DNA of 64,000 nucleotides from positions 4,187,804 through 4,251,803 of the forward strand of contig CM064664.1 of the NCBI GenBank assembly GCA_032717465.1. Reading direction: 5' to 3'. Each line of letters opens with the position of its first letter. The stretch's first letter is position 1. The translations under genes and the position numbers were made by a program. The DNA comes from Coenobita brevimanus (lineage: Eukaryota; Arthropoda; Malacostraca; Decapoda; Coenobitidae). Below, one piece after another: positions 10,781 to 22,407 of this stretch. The notes beneath the pieces were generated by a model. It searched no databases, was not told where the DNA came from, and saw only the letters and a program-made list of their open reading frames with translations.

Positions 10781-11123
10781 CAATGGTTTGCAACCTGTGC
10801 AGCGCGCCCCCCTAGGGTGGCACGAAGGGCTGCCTGGGGGGGGCGCGAAGGATTGATAAAGAGGGTAATTGTATTTGAAAACTACGAATTATGATGGAAT
10901 TCAGTAATTTCAAAATATGGAGAAAATATTTCAGATATGAATAAGTACTACTCCCTGTAGTTATCTGAATATATAAACAATTTCAAAGATTAAGACTCTG
11001 TGATATTTATTGATACGTGCCAACTATGCCAGTAAAATACATAATTTGAGGAAGGGGGACGAAGGGAACGTGTCATTCAGTGAGGGGGGGGGGACGAGAA
11101 TTAGAAAAGGTTGGAAACCACTG
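10781..11123. mobile_element. hAT-like nonautonomous element
   Basis: Termini are imperfect inverted repeats: CAATGGTTTGCAACCTGTGC at 10781 and, reverse-complemented from 11123, CAGTGGTTTCCAACCTTTTC. A CAGTGGTTNNCAACC end is typical of hAT elements. The interior is C/G-run rich near both ends. An 8-bp target duplication is not evident, so the class is inferred. Confidence 0.6.
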
Positions 11124-11279
11124 ACCGAGGTGATTTAATTTATTTGTTACATTTTCTGTCCTCTTCTGTTACAAAAATACTTCCATACCCAGCATAAATA
11201 ATGCAAACAAAAATATATATTAACCACTAATATCCCTAATTAAAGTGATAAGAGGAGGTGTTAGGGAGTTTCCAGAATA
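11124..11279. mobile_element. MITE family B, copy truncated at the hAT-like element
   Basis: Sequence from the hAT-like right end onward resembles the body and right end (GAGGTGTTAGGGAG) of the 14073-14261 element. The left inverted repeat is missing at the junction. Confidence 0.4.
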
Positions 11280-11523
11280 CGAACTTTAGATCTGTCTATT
11301 AACAGCTCGAGGATGGTTAAGGCCGACAACTTTTATCCCAGTCTCAGTTTTTCCACAGGATATGACCCGCAGTATCAGTTTACATCCAGGTCCGTATTAC
11401 AATGCTGAAAAACAAACTGAGGTTCTCCCAAGTTGTGAGCTGAATGTGCTAACAAATGCACCACCAGCTGGCATGAAAAAATTAACAATATTTCCGAACA
11501 GTTTTTTCACTAAGAGCCACGAG

Positions 11524-12552
11524 CTTAATTAGACACTTCACCAGACCTTGTTTCAGAAATCTGCCACTAGGTTCGCTTCCTTCGCCCAGCTCTGATGCGG
11601 GGTAGGCATTGAAAAAGGAGCCATTGCGTAATTTCTTTTAAATTTTGACAAAGTAAAACACCCCAAAACAGATTTTACTCATCATATTACTGAGCTGACA
11701 TGCTATGCTACAAAGAAGTGACAATATGGGAGCCTTTTGATTATATATAATGTATTATAGTTGTCATTTTGTAAACTCAGCTTTCGTCAGTATACTCATC
11801 TCTGTAAACATAACATAGAGATGAAACCTAGACGATGTTACTAGAACCATCCATAAAACAGGATAACAGTGATTAGAATATTTGTCATTCGTTAGTATCC
11901 ACAAAAGAAAGTAGATATGCAGCCGCAGGTTCGGCAAATCTTTCGATATGCTGCCCTGCCTGACGTATGACTTTTCATAACAATACGGACCTGTTAGACG
12001 TCTTGATCATCTTAATAACTAAAGTCTAACATCAATAATGCTTTTAAATGTTTCTCTGGCTCCACTGCACAGTTTAGTAAGTTTACACTTCAACTCCTCG
12101 TATTTTGCTATGGTTATAGTGTCGTACCGCACTGCCGTTTGTTTGGATTAATATGGCTGATTCACCAACTAAGCAATCATTCAGTACATTATTTTCAGTG
12201 GAACTGCTTACTTCTTTAAAGCATGCTAAAATACACACATCAGAAGATCTGAAGGTAATCTCCATTTACTAACTGCACACGATTTACTCAAATATATGTA
12301 AATAGCACTGTTTTAGTCCGCAAGCTAAGATTCTCTGAGAGCTTGGTTATTTTTTCTTTACAGGTATATAAATATGCGTTGGACTGAATAGGAAAAAGAT
12401 TCTTATAAATACCAATATTATTATAAACTCAGTATTAGGTACAATTTCACAGGTCTTTAAAACCCCGCAAAAATATTTAATTGAGGCTGGGCGACGGTAG
12501 ACCACCTGCTGACAGACCTCTGAAACAGGGTTTGGTGAAGCCTCTAATTAAG
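11524..12552. mobile_element. 1.03-kb element with 67-bp terminal inverted repeats
   Basis: 11524-11590 and 12486-12552 are imperfect inverted repeats of equal length. Outer ends read CTTAATTAGACACTTCACCA and, inverted, CTTAATTAGAGGCTTCACCA. Inner ends share TCGCCCAGC. The interior has no credible frame. A TTAA sits at both outer ends, so a TTAA duplication is possible but unproven. Confidence 0.6.
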
Positions 12553-14072
12553 GTGTTAGGAATCATAAGGCCAAATTATCCCCCCCCCCCTTTTTTGGGG
12601 GAAGGGGGTTCATATGAGGCGTTGGCTAGGTGATTTACTGAATATTTTGCAGCCCTGTTTTCCATCATGTGAGACCTTGGCAACAGGCAGTCATAAAATA
12701 TGAATGGTCACCTGCGTAGGTAATTAGAGAAAAACCCTTATCCTTAATAATCTCATCTGTTCCTCTTGGTTTCCTTGTCCATCTAATTCTGCTTGTGGGA
12801 TGGAGCCACACCGTCGGCTGCCAAGTTCTGTAAGGGTTGTATCCACTTGTTAACCTGGCAGTCGACGGCATAGCTTTATTTCACAGCCATTTTAAAGTCC
12901 AGTTACAATGATTCCGAAGACCTCATATGCGCCAAGCGTGAATTTAGCGCAGCTTATGAGAGGTAACGAAGTCTGGTCGAGATGTCGCAGCAAATAAGTG
13001 ATAAAACTTCGTATGGGCGTCAAGGAACGAAAAAAAAAAAAAAAGTCAGGTAATGAACTGTGTATATATTTTTAAAGGTGAATTTTCGTATGAGAGAGGA
13101 GTGGATTCCTGATAGTAAGATCGTGAGATAAGTCCCAGCTGAATCACGGAATAATGTGTTGCATTTCTTTCTGACTGTTCACAAAAGTTTCACAGGACTA
13201 ACCGGCACGTCAGATAATATACCCCAGTTAATTATATCACATTCAAGCTAGAATGTTTGCATATAACTGATTCAGTATTAATGTCCATGATGTGACATGT
13301 GATTGTGTGTTTCTCTCTGCCAAAGTGTCGTATGCACTGCTGAGTCTGTGTCCAAAGTCACAGAAATGGCTATCCCCTTACCTTTAATGGGCTCGCTACC
13401 ATGTGAATCATAATCTCAGCTTAATTGTTTTATTATGTCCTGTGTCTGGGAAAGGTAAAATTATTTCTCTTGCAAATTGGACTTCAAAGAGATTGTGGGT
13501 ACTGGGAGTGTGGATGCTTGGTATTCCTTTATGCCCTTCACAATGACCGACTCTATGCAGCATCCCTATTGTCCTTTATACAGTGTACAGTGTCGTGTAT
13601 GGGTAATATTTGTTTTATAAAACATATTGTACTAAGGCTTTTCCATTCATCGACCCCAGTCCTGTCTTGGACTCATTTCTCTGCAATAATACATCACTAT
13701 TTTTTTTTTTCGTTAATATGGAGGACACCGTTCTTCTGATCTTTTTTCTTTGGTTGCTGCTTGTCTCCATATTCAGTCCTTCAGTAATATGGCGTTTTCT
13801 GTACTTGTATTCCATGTACCTTCAGGCGACGATATTCATAGTAATCAAAACCCTCGTAGTGATTGTGTTAGAAGCAGTCTCCATCAGAATTGGGTTAGTA
13901 ACACTAGTCAATCCATACACTCACCTCTGTTTCTTCTGCCCATATTTTTAATGTATTTAGTAATGGTTAGTTTCATTCCTTCATGCATATTAGTACAGTT
14001 GTACTGAACTGGCATAGTCAACATTCATGGTGCCATTCCCTTCCCTGTAACACTACAGCCCGTTTTCCCAAC
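12553..14072. other. No gene recognised
   Basis: Includes C- and A-homopolymers near 12580 and 13030. Open frames at 13425-13951 overlap each other in two frames, are rich in hydrophobic and Phe codons from T-rich DNA, and show no domain. I do not call them. Confidence 0.45.
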
Positions 14073-14261
14073 GGTTAAGAAAGCTCCCTAACACCTCAGC
14101 TAAGCGATTTAAATTTGCATATTACTCTGTATTATCATCTTGTAGGTCATTTAAATCACTGAAATTACACGACATTCATCATAAATAACGTAGGAACATA
14201 TCAACTAGCCAAATCCCAAATTACATCGCTAAGACAGAGGTGTTAGGGAGCTTCCTTAACC
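14073..14261. mobile_element. MITE family B, best copy
   Basis: 189 bp with 25-bp inverted ends: GGTTAAGAAAGCTCCCTAAC at the left and, inverted from the right end, GGTTAAGGAAGCTCCCTAAC. Flanked on both sides by AAC, a possible 3-bp target duplication as in PIF/Harbinger elements. No coding capacity. Confidence 0.7.
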
Positions 14262-14914
14262 AACAAAAATACTGGCCTATGGCTGACAGGGGCCTTGTGA
14301 GAAGAGTGATGAGAGACTAACAAAGAAATAAGAAAATTAGAGGCAATGACAGAACAGGGATACCAAAGAGGAGATGGAATGATGGTGTGAAAGAGGCAGG
14401 GGCTTCGAATTACAGTGTCTCGCATATCTAGGAGGAGGCGAGGCGGGTATGGAGAGAAACGGGGTGGAATTGACCGATATCTGGGGAGCAGAGAGATGGA
14501 GTTGAGTCGCGGTCAACGATCTGTAGCCAGAGAGAGATGAAGTGACCAGAATCAACGGTATACTTCGTAACAATTAACGGTGTCTAATTAGAAATTTAAA
14601 GTTTATGTATGGTCGAGGAATAAACATGAAAAAACAAGAAGCCGGACACAGCAAACCCGTTCCCGGCAGTCATTTTAGTGCTGTTGTATAATCACAACAG
14701 GAAATCTAGTCAAAGATGTTTCGCATAAATTTGGAGCATATCGGGTTGAAATGGATGACTTTATGCCCACTAGATATTTTAGGCCCGACACACCTCACAC
14801 TGACTCCCCTACCGATAACTGAGGGGTGACTCCCATGATGTAATGAGGTATGTTACAGGATGCAGATTTGAAGATGCATCTTTAAGTTTTGGTTTCTTGT
14901 CGGTATGACGAATT
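14262..14914. other. No gene seen
   Basis: Short overlapping minus-strand frames near 14243-14573 show no domain and appear to be chance. Confidence 0.45.
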
Positions 14915-15182
14915 TGAAAGAAGCTATGTCGAAAAGACGAAATATACATTTTACATTTGGGTACCTACAGCCTGGGCCTTGGCCCATTTTGGCACAAAAT
15001 TTATTCAGGTGGTAAGAAGGTCATAGCCAATCATTCCTGTAACTTTAGCCAAAATCGCACCGGTAGGTTTCGCGTAAAATTGTTAATAGACAGACAGAAA
15101 AACAAACATACAAACAGGCAGACAAACCGAGTGAAATCATTAATTGTCCCCGAGCCCCTCCGGGGCGGGGACGGGTAATTAA
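14915..15182 (+). repeat. Probable dispersed repeat with GC-rich terminal hairpin
   Basis: Contains an ACAGACAGA / ACAAACATACAAAC stretch (15088-15125) and ends in a long GC-rich inverted repeat at 15140-15182 bounded by TTAATT and AATTAA. This layout is seen in interspersed repeats of marine invertebrates; family not identified. Confidence 0.4.
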
Positions 15183-15402
15183 GGCAGACATGATTCCCCA
15201 CTGCAGACTGGATTATTGTGTATATATTTGGAAATATGTTAACGATGAACTAACTAGGTTCGTTACTAACTTAACAGGTTTGCTTCCAGTCTGTTATATT
15301 TATACTCATTGCATACATAGCCAGTTACACGACAACATAAAGATTACACCAGTAATTTTGGCGATGTAGTGTAAAATCAAGAATGCAGCTAACTATTATT
15401 TC

Positions 15403-15405
<3 letters not shown>
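15183..15405. other. No gene seen
   Basis: Unique-looking AT-rich DNA. Confidence 0.5.

Positions 15406-15459
<54 letters not shown>
15406..15459. repeat. (GT)n-(GA)n compound microsatellite
   Basis: GT run switching to GA near 15438. Confidence 0.97.
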
Positions 15460-15460
<1 letters not shown>

Positions 15461-16104
15461 GTTGGAACTATAAAAAATCACAACACGAAGTATTAACACA
15501 CCTCTTTAAGGGCATGGCAGGGCCTACCTTGTCTTCGTCAGGTTTCCAAACAGCAGAAACTTCCATCACTCGGATACCTTCCCTACTGAGTGTCTTCTCG
15601 ATCATCTCACTTTTATACATCAGCGCCAGGCACAGAGCGACGACGCAGAACATGCTCTGCTCTGCCGCATTTTGCTTGGCTTGACATTTTGTTTTCCGGG
15701 ATGAATAAACAACGTGACGAGAACAAAAACAGCAAACTTACCTTAGAAGTAACAGTAAATGCCTCCCAAGAGAACTGATCATTGTTGTTATTATTCTTTC
15801 TTTAGTGTATCGAGTCTGGAAAATAAATAGTGTGGTAATTGGAGGAATATTTTAGACCATATATCCATAGTCAAGCTCACGTATGATGTCATGTAAATGT
15901 AAATGAACATAGTCTCATTTGTTCCTCTAGTTATGCTTACTCCAAAATTATCTGAACAGTAGAGATTAATACATTATTTTTTTGGTTAATTCACACAAAA
16001 TATTTATGTAAAACACACAACGGGACATGTCATTTATAATTCACGTTAAACCCTACAAGGAAAGCAGAGCTACCAACAGGTACCAATGCCCTCACGCAGC
16101 TGGA

Positions 16105-16107
<3 letters not shown>
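15460..16107. other. No gene recognised
   Basis: Short frames near 15468-15778 on both strands overlap one another without a domain. Confidence 0.45.

Positions 16108-16141
<34 letters not shown>
16108..16141. repeat. (GT)n microsatellite
   Basis: Perfect GT run of about 17 units. Confidence 0.97.
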
Positions 16142-17042
16142 CGACAGATGAATGTTAATTTCTTACTTCATATTCCAGACTTAAACAAAGTATTTCATAA
16201 CAAATTAAAATCATGTAAAGAAATACTCTTCTAACATGTCGGTCTGACACTAAGGAATCAGTAATAGTTTGGGACGTCGTGACATCAAGGTTTTCGTGCA
16301 AAACCAAATAATTGGCCAATCCATTATCAAGTCCTCCACTGTGACCCTATGTCATATAGGCTGATATGCCAATGATTTTGTGATTAAATAATACATTCAG
16401 AGCAGAAAAAAGAAAAAAAAAATATACAGAACGCTGTACATTTTTCTCCAGTATCGAATTTCGTTACTGTTACCGAAAAAGTCCGACATAAAACAACGGT
16501 AGTAGAACGATGAAATGTAATTATGAACGATTTTCTTCCAGCCCAAATATAGCTTTTTGTTATACCACGAGCTACTTCTGGCCACTTCAGTCTGTAGATA
16601 GTAGAAATCTGGTAAGCACGCTTAATAATACACACAATTACACTACGCAGCAAACAGTAAGGTACGGTCCATGACAGGAACGCCTTGTACTTTCGCGTTT
16701 TTTCATCTCGAGGAAATCTTTGCTGAAGTCGCTTTGATAAGAATTACTGTACTCTCTCCCTTTGCCCTGCTACCATCTAAGTCAGTTCTACCTACTTCTG
16801 CATTTCCAATGTATCCTTAAAAACTGCCCAGTTACATGTTTTGCACCTCTGTTAAATCAGATCGCCCACCATCTACACACTGTGTATAATGCTGTCTTCA
16901 GGTGACATCACACTGACTGACAACCCAAATGGTTTCGTGTAGTCCAAACAACCGCATTAAGGCCTGGTGGTCTACTGGTGAGAGTACTATGATCGGATGT
17001 GGCCTGTAAGACAACCGAGGAGTGTTTCGGGTTTACGGGAAG
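16142..17042. other. No gene recognised
   Basis: Minus frames near 16384-16653 are not supported by any motif. A weak tRNA-like A-box resemblance near 16960 is listed under rejected items. Confidence 0.45.
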
Positions 17043-17200
17043 GCGGTGGCCGAGACGGTAGAGAAATGGCCTGCAGTCCTAGTGGACCCAGGTTTTAATC
17101 CCAGTTTCACTAATGTTCAGTGATAGCTCTTCAGGACTTTGACTTTCAACAGCTGAGTGCTCCACTCTGGCTTCACACTTATTAACACTAATGCAGATGT
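17043..17200 (+). mobile_element. tRNA-headed SINE, copy 1
   Basis: The head carries A-box TGGCCGAGACGG (about 17046) and B-box-like GGTTTTAATCCC (about 17091) at tRNA spacing. The stretch GGTAGAGA..TG.CCTGCAGTC is shared with the SINE at 63906, showing one family. The 3' end is approximate. Confidence 0.6.
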
Positions 17201-17666
17201 GTGTGTGACTACCATTCGGTCTTTTTAATGTGGTTGTTCGCTTCAGCATTAGCAATCCTCCAAGTATTTATCAGAGTAATTGATTTAGTTCTATGACTTC
17301 CTTTCATTTTTCTACGCCACCCTTCTTTTTATGAAACAATAAAAAAAGTTTCCATTCTCTGTAGTCGAACTAACATGCTTTGGGGTCACAGTTTTTGCCA
17401 GTGGAAGTCATCTAAATTAATCTTAACTGCGTTGCAAGAGAATGGATTTATTGAGTTTAATTAATCCACTCATCTATATCTACCAATTGAGCGATGCTTA
17501 GAATCGTTTATGTGGATAATACGATAATTATCTGCCATAACAAGGCTGGCACCTGTTGTTACATCAAATCTGAATTTGCAGTTGACACTTTTTTGAACTT
17601 CCTTGCAGCTTATTTTGATTATTCACTGTATAAACTAAATTACCTCAATAATACCATTTTTTTATG
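17201..17666. other. No gene recognised
   Basis: AT-rich. The frame starting at 17494 runs into the LINE-B 3' end in the wrong sense and is not called. Confidence 0.5.
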
Positions 17667-18463
17667 CAAGAAAGAGGGAACCAAAGGCCAGGAGCCCACA
17701 AACCGTTCCTCCCAAGAAAAAACAAAAACAATACAAAAGAGAACTAAATTCAAGATCCGTTCATTTCGAGATGCCTGGACACACTGCTTATGAAAGACTG
17801 GAGATCATAGGAAATAGGAAATACAGACAGAGGGAGACAGTTCCAGAGTTGACCTGCTGCATAAATGAAGGACTGGGAGGAACGGTTAACTCTTGCATTA
17901 GAGAGTTGGACAGAAAAGGGATAAGAGTTTGTTGCTAGACGGGAGCTACGCACCAGTCGTAGTGGTGGAGGGATGCAAGCAGACAGTTCAAAGGAGCAGT
18001 GACCATGGAAGTAACGATAGAAAGGAGATAAATATACATCAGTGTGGCGATGAGACAGAGGTTAAAGGGAGCCAGCGAGAGGAGGAGAGTTAATGAGATG
18101 GAAAGCCTTTGATTCTACCCTATTGAGAAGAGCTGTATGTGGGGAGCCTCCCCACACATGAGAGTCGTACTCTAAACAGGGGCGAATAAAACCCGTGTAT
18201 AAAGTCAACAACTTTGCTGGGGTAAAGACGGTATGGAGTCGGCTTAGCACACCTAATCTCTTGAAAGCAGATTTTACAAGAGTTGCATGATGATCTTTCC
18301 AAGACAAGTCCCGAGTGAATGAAATCCCAAGCATGTTCAAGGATGATGCAAGATAGAGAAGAACAATGGCCGTCTACAACAATGGCTATAGAACGACAAG
18401 AAAGGAAGCTAGAGACAAAGGGACAGATAGAAGGATAGAAACAGTAAGAAGGTAGTTTGGAAA
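17667..18463 (-). pseudogene. LINE-B, 3' part, split by PB2
   Basis: Minus strand, same family as LINE-A. From the TTAA at 18464: ISKLPSYCFYPS, FVSSFLSCRS, VVDGHC, then an abrupt join near 18349 to LNMLGISFTRDLSWKDH. The YADD block seen in LINE-A is therefore deleted. Then LLTLYTGFIRPCLEYDSHVW and, after frame breaks, the tail LWNCLPLSVFPISYDLQ (17780-17850). The 5' half resumes at 47560 beyond PB2, with the codon series continuing across the TTAA. The copy is dead. Confidence 0.88.
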
Positions 18464-18467
18464 TTAA
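18464..18467. repeat. TTAA target duplication, PB2 left
   Basis: TTAA followed by CCCGCCCCGTCCCGACCAC, the PB2 3' terminus. Partner at 47556-47559. Confidence 0.92.
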
Positions 18468-18699
18468 CCCGCCCCGTCCCGACCACTTTCTCACCAATGG
18501 TACCCCCCAGTCCCGACCATTTTTGGACCCAAATTTTTTTTGCTAAAACTTTCGCTTTTGGTCAGAAACAATGGTCAGTCACAAAGAAATTGTTCCCCGG
18601 GGTCCATAATTACCCTAAACAGGTATGCCTTGGTCACACCTGGCACCGTGTTCTCTGTAGGTGGTCTGAGCCTCTAACGTTTTCTATGGTATTATAAGT

Positions 18700-19739
18700 C
18701 TGGGAAACCAATGAAAGTAAGTAGATATGTATTTATTACAAACATAAAAACATGTGATAAAAGAGTAAATTGGATTTTATACAAAAATAGAGCTGAAATA
18801 AGCATTGTACCATCGTGCGAAACGAGCAAAATCGGGCAGACTGGTCACGATGAATCGCTAACATTCGAAAATCATGATACATATCATTTTTTTTACTTAC
18901 ATAATACTTCTACAATAACATTATACCATTTTACATTTTATTGAACTGTTTTTACGTATTCACTGGCCTTTCGATAACATTTAGCATAATGTTAGCGCTT
19001 ATTTACATAGTGAGTGAACTCGCTGTGACTGTTGTTTCAACTCGTATTGTGTTTTTTCTACTTACATAATACTTTCCTAATAACATTATACACTTTTCAA
19101 CTTTATAGAACTGTTTTGAGATAATTTCAGGCCTTACGTAAATATTTAGCATAATAATAGCGCATAATAACACACACGGTGAAGTCGCTATGACTACTGT
19201 TTCAACTTACAACCTATTTTTGTACTTATATAATATTTCTCCACTAACATTGCACATGTTTACACATGATATAATTGATATCACATAATTTCAGACCTTA
19301 CGATTCAACTGAGCGTCATATAAGCGCGTACTTACACAGTGAATGTTATCGCGATATCATTTGTTTCATCTTACACTAGTATTCAGCTTATAAATTACCT
19401 TACTACTAACATTACAACAAATTCCACTTTATATAATTCCTATCACATACTTACTGACCAGAATGTTCTACTGAGAGTAATATTTTCGCAGATTTACACA
19501 TTGGGTGTACTCGTGACATCATTTATTACAACTTACACTATTTTTCAACTTATACGTTTTATTCATGCTAACATTACACCCGTTTCCACTTTATATTCTT
19601 GCTATCACATATTTACTGACCAGAGTGTTATACTGAGCGTCATATTTTCGCAGATTTACACAGTGGGTGTAGTTTTGATATCACTTCTTTCAACTTACAC
19701 TAATTCTCAACTTATGCATTACTTTTCTGAAAACATTAC
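18700..19739 (-). repeat. Tandem repeats in PB2 3' region (about 160-bp period)
   Basis: Diverged units recur with CAGACCTTA/CTGACCAGA-type blocks near 18965, 19130, 19297, 19456 and 19618, and with AACTTACACTA...CAACTTATA blocks between them. The last two full units are 162 bp apart. Homologous in position to the 152-bp array of PB1. The next unit lies beyond the retrotransposon at 44865. Confidence 0.8.
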
Positions 19740-19924
19740 TGAAAAGCGTGGCTTTAACAGACACACATACGGTACTCCAGAATATTCCGGAGAATACCAT
19801 AGTATCCCCGACAACGGGGCTAACCAGAAACAACGGAGTTCGCCCACGAGAATGCCGACACCCCCACTCGGACCCCACGGGGTAGCCGCCACTAGCTACC
19901 ACCACTCCGGGCAACAATGATGCA

Positions 19925-21168
19925 TGTCAGCCCGGGCCGTGCACCTCTGTGACATTCAACCACCACGCCACCGCCACCGTAGGCAAAAGACACTACCTTC
20001 GCGTGGTGAAATCACTGAGTTAGCTAGGGGTGGAGTCAGAAATAGCACTCCAGGCAGCGCCCCTCTGGTAGAGACGATCTATGGTTGCTCCCACAGTGAT
20101 TTGGTAGAGACGATCTATGGTCGCTCCCACAGGGATTCGGTCGAGATGATCAATGGTCGCTCCCACAATTTCCAGGTAGAGACGATCAATGGTCGCTCCC
20201 TTAGGTCTCCGGTCGAGACGATCAATGGTCGCTCCCACAATGTCCAGGTAGAGACGATCAATGGTGGCTCCCTTAGTACTCCGGTCGAGACGATCAATGG
20301 TCGCTCCCACAGTGTTCGGGTAGAGACGATCAATGGTCGCTCCCCCAGGGTCCAGGTAGAGACGATCAATGGTCGCTCCCTTAGTCCTCCGGTTGAGACG
20401 ATCAATGGTCGCTCCCACAGTATTCGGGTAGAGACGATCAATGGTCGCTCCCCCAGTGTCCAGGTAGAGACGATCAATGGTCGCTCCCTTGGTCCTCCAG
20501 TCGAGACGATCGATGGTCGCTCCCACAGTAATGGGGTAGAGACGATCAGTGGTCGCTCCCCCAGCGTCCAGGTAGAGACGATCAACGGTCGCTCCCTTAG
20601 TACTCCGGTCGAGACGATCAGTGGTTGCTCCCACAATATTCGGGTAGAGACGATCAATGGTTGCTTCCCCAGTGTTCAGGTGGAGACGATCGATGGTCGC
20701 TCCCAGGGCGTAGTTAGGAAAGGGACGTCTCCCCATCCGGAGACTGAACCTCAGGGGTCTCGTTCCAGAATATCCCGGAAAGACCTCCCTGCTTCCCCCG
20801 GTCTCTGTTCCCTACATTTGGCCTACGAGCAGACACACCTGTCGGGCCCCCGTGACAACCGCTGCCGCAGCCCTCCCCTGACGGCGCTTCTGGTCGTGGG
20901 AGACCGCAGTCTGTCGCCTCTTCCGGCCCTCCCTAGGACACCCGGGCGAGACCTCACCACGCCCCCGCGACGCAGGGACCTGACCCAGAGGTTCCTAGAC
21001 CTCTTCGGCCCCAGTCCTATGGGCCTTACGCCGGAGCCCGTCCCGGAAGCCCCCGGACGTGAGAGGACGCCCTCGCGAGCTGCTCCGTGCCCTCTCGGCT
21101 CGCCCCGCCCTGACGACGCCCTCAGTCCGACCGGATCACCGATGACGTGTCCTTGTTTCTCTCCATGA
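19925..21168 (+). CDS. Uncertain LTR open frame with 12-residue repeats, copy 1
   Basis: Open frame inside LTR1 of 414 residues. Its middle is 18 tandem 12-residue units of the form VETINGRS plus four variable residues. The C-terminal part is Pro/Arg-rich (PSPMGLTPEP). The first ATG is MSARAVHL, because a TGA at 19918 (CGA in LTR2/LTR3) cuts off the upstream part seen in the other copies. The frame may simply survive because the repeat length is a multiple of three; the antisense strand is also open. No known domain. Coding status is unproven. Confidence 0.25.
20068..20715 (+). repeat. 36-bp tandem repeat array, 18 units (LTR1)
   Basis: Unit core GAGACGATCAATGGTCGCTC. Three unit types (CCACA.., CCCCAG.., CCTTAGT..) cycle, giving a 108-bp higher-order period. 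LTR2 and LTR3 have 12 units. Confidence 0.95.
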
Positions 21169-21641
21169 GGAAATACGGGTGACCCTGTAACAATCGTGAA
21201 GTAGGTTAAGTGTGACTCCCTCTCTCTTAGAATAAGTATTGTGCAGTGAATTTATGTAATCTCTATTGGGGTAAATCAGAACACAATATCCAGTTGAAGA
21301 CGAGAATGTGGATTAAGATCTAAAGTGAAAATACGTGCGAGTGTCACCCCAAATCTTTCTAAAGACATATCTCCAGAACCATAAGAAAGACTAAAATATT
21401 ATTGGAGTTCTATTGGCTAGTCTCTAAGTAATGTTGTGAAATAGTATTTACGAGTGTTCCGACTTTGTTACGCGTTGTGAAGCGAGAGTCTACATATCAT
21501 ACTTAGAAGATGTGTAATTAATAAGCCTGTGCCTACAGAAATATGTTCCCACCCTAAATCTCAAGAAAAGGGGAGTATTAACGATATTCCCTCCCTCCGC
21601 ACGCTACTCTTAAAAACTCTCTCCATTCCTCGCTCACTCTC

Positions 21642-22407
21642 TTAACCCGTCACGTCCCGAGGTTTTCCGCACCTCCGACATCCCCCAGTCCCGAGGTATT
21701 TTCGATTTTTTTTTTTTTGGCTAAAACCTTTGCTTTTGGTGAGAAACATCGAAAATTCATAGAGAAATCGCTCACCTGAGGTTTAAAGTGCCCAATCCAG
21801 GTAGGAGTTCCTCCTTACCTGAGTGGGTTTTCTAACATGCTGGCACCAAAGAAAACGAGTTCTATGGGAGGGTAACTAATTTATCCACTCATAAACGGTA
21901 TTTATTTATTTACTTGGTACCAATGTATATGTAGTATGACAGTATATTGGTTTTCAAGCAGTAATAAAGGCATTATAAGCATTGTTTCACTCACTAACTA
22001 ATCACCATACCTGACCTATTTTTGCCACACTACCTGATCATTATTTCTGGCTGTTTCTTCTTCTAATGCTATGTAAACATTGTCCTCCACATTGTCATCG
22101 ATTGGGGAATCACTCTGGCCCTGAATAACTTTACTAGCCAGGTCACTGGTAACAGGTCCTTTGCCAAGACAATGGCGTGAGGGGGGGAGGGGGCAGGTTA
22201 TGCAGTGTAAGGCATTGTCACTGCTTGGTATCTTGTACAGGAATAGAGGAAGGTGTCCCGTGTATACATACGAAAAATCACGTGCGAAAATTGAAAATTG
22301 TGCAAATTAGGTACCTTGCAATTGCACGACGTACTGGTACGTCGCCGGGACTGGCAAATGCAAATCGTGGTGACTTACCCATACGGCGTCGGGACGGGGC
22401 GGGTTAA
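21642..22407 (-). mobile_element. piggyBac-derived MITE, copy 1, in LTR1
   Basis: TTAA at 21642-21645 and 22404-22407, body 758 bp. The left end CCCGTCACGTCCCGAGG matches PB1/PB2 3' termini. The right end, inverted, CCCGCCCCGTCCCGACGCC leads into a TGCAATTGCAAGG...CACAATTTTCAA block shared with the PB 5' ends. It carries a minus-strand remnant of the transposase N-terminus. The empty site is preserved in LTR3 at 44792-44795. Confidence 0.93.

Noticed and set aside
13425..13951. Two overlapping hydrophobic frames resembling a membrane protein
   Set aside because: T-rich DNA yields Phe/Leu/Ile in any frame. Frames overlap and neither has splice support.
14243..14573. Two minus-strand frames after the MITE
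   Set aside because: Overlapping frames of repetitive Ser/Pro/His composition, no domain.
16956..17036. tRNA-like A-box (GGTGGTCTACTGGTGAGAG)
   Set aside because: No B-box at proper spacing and no cloverleaf could be drawn. Possibly another SINE scrap.
20068..20715. Regular 36-bp repeats resembling a CRISPR array
   Set aside because: Units are contiguous with no unique spacers, lie in a eukaryotic LTR and vary in a 108-bp cycle.
20020..20736. Antisense frame through the LTR repeat array (also 31808-32308, 43385-43885)
   Set aside because: Open only because the repeat length is divisible by three. No start context or domain.
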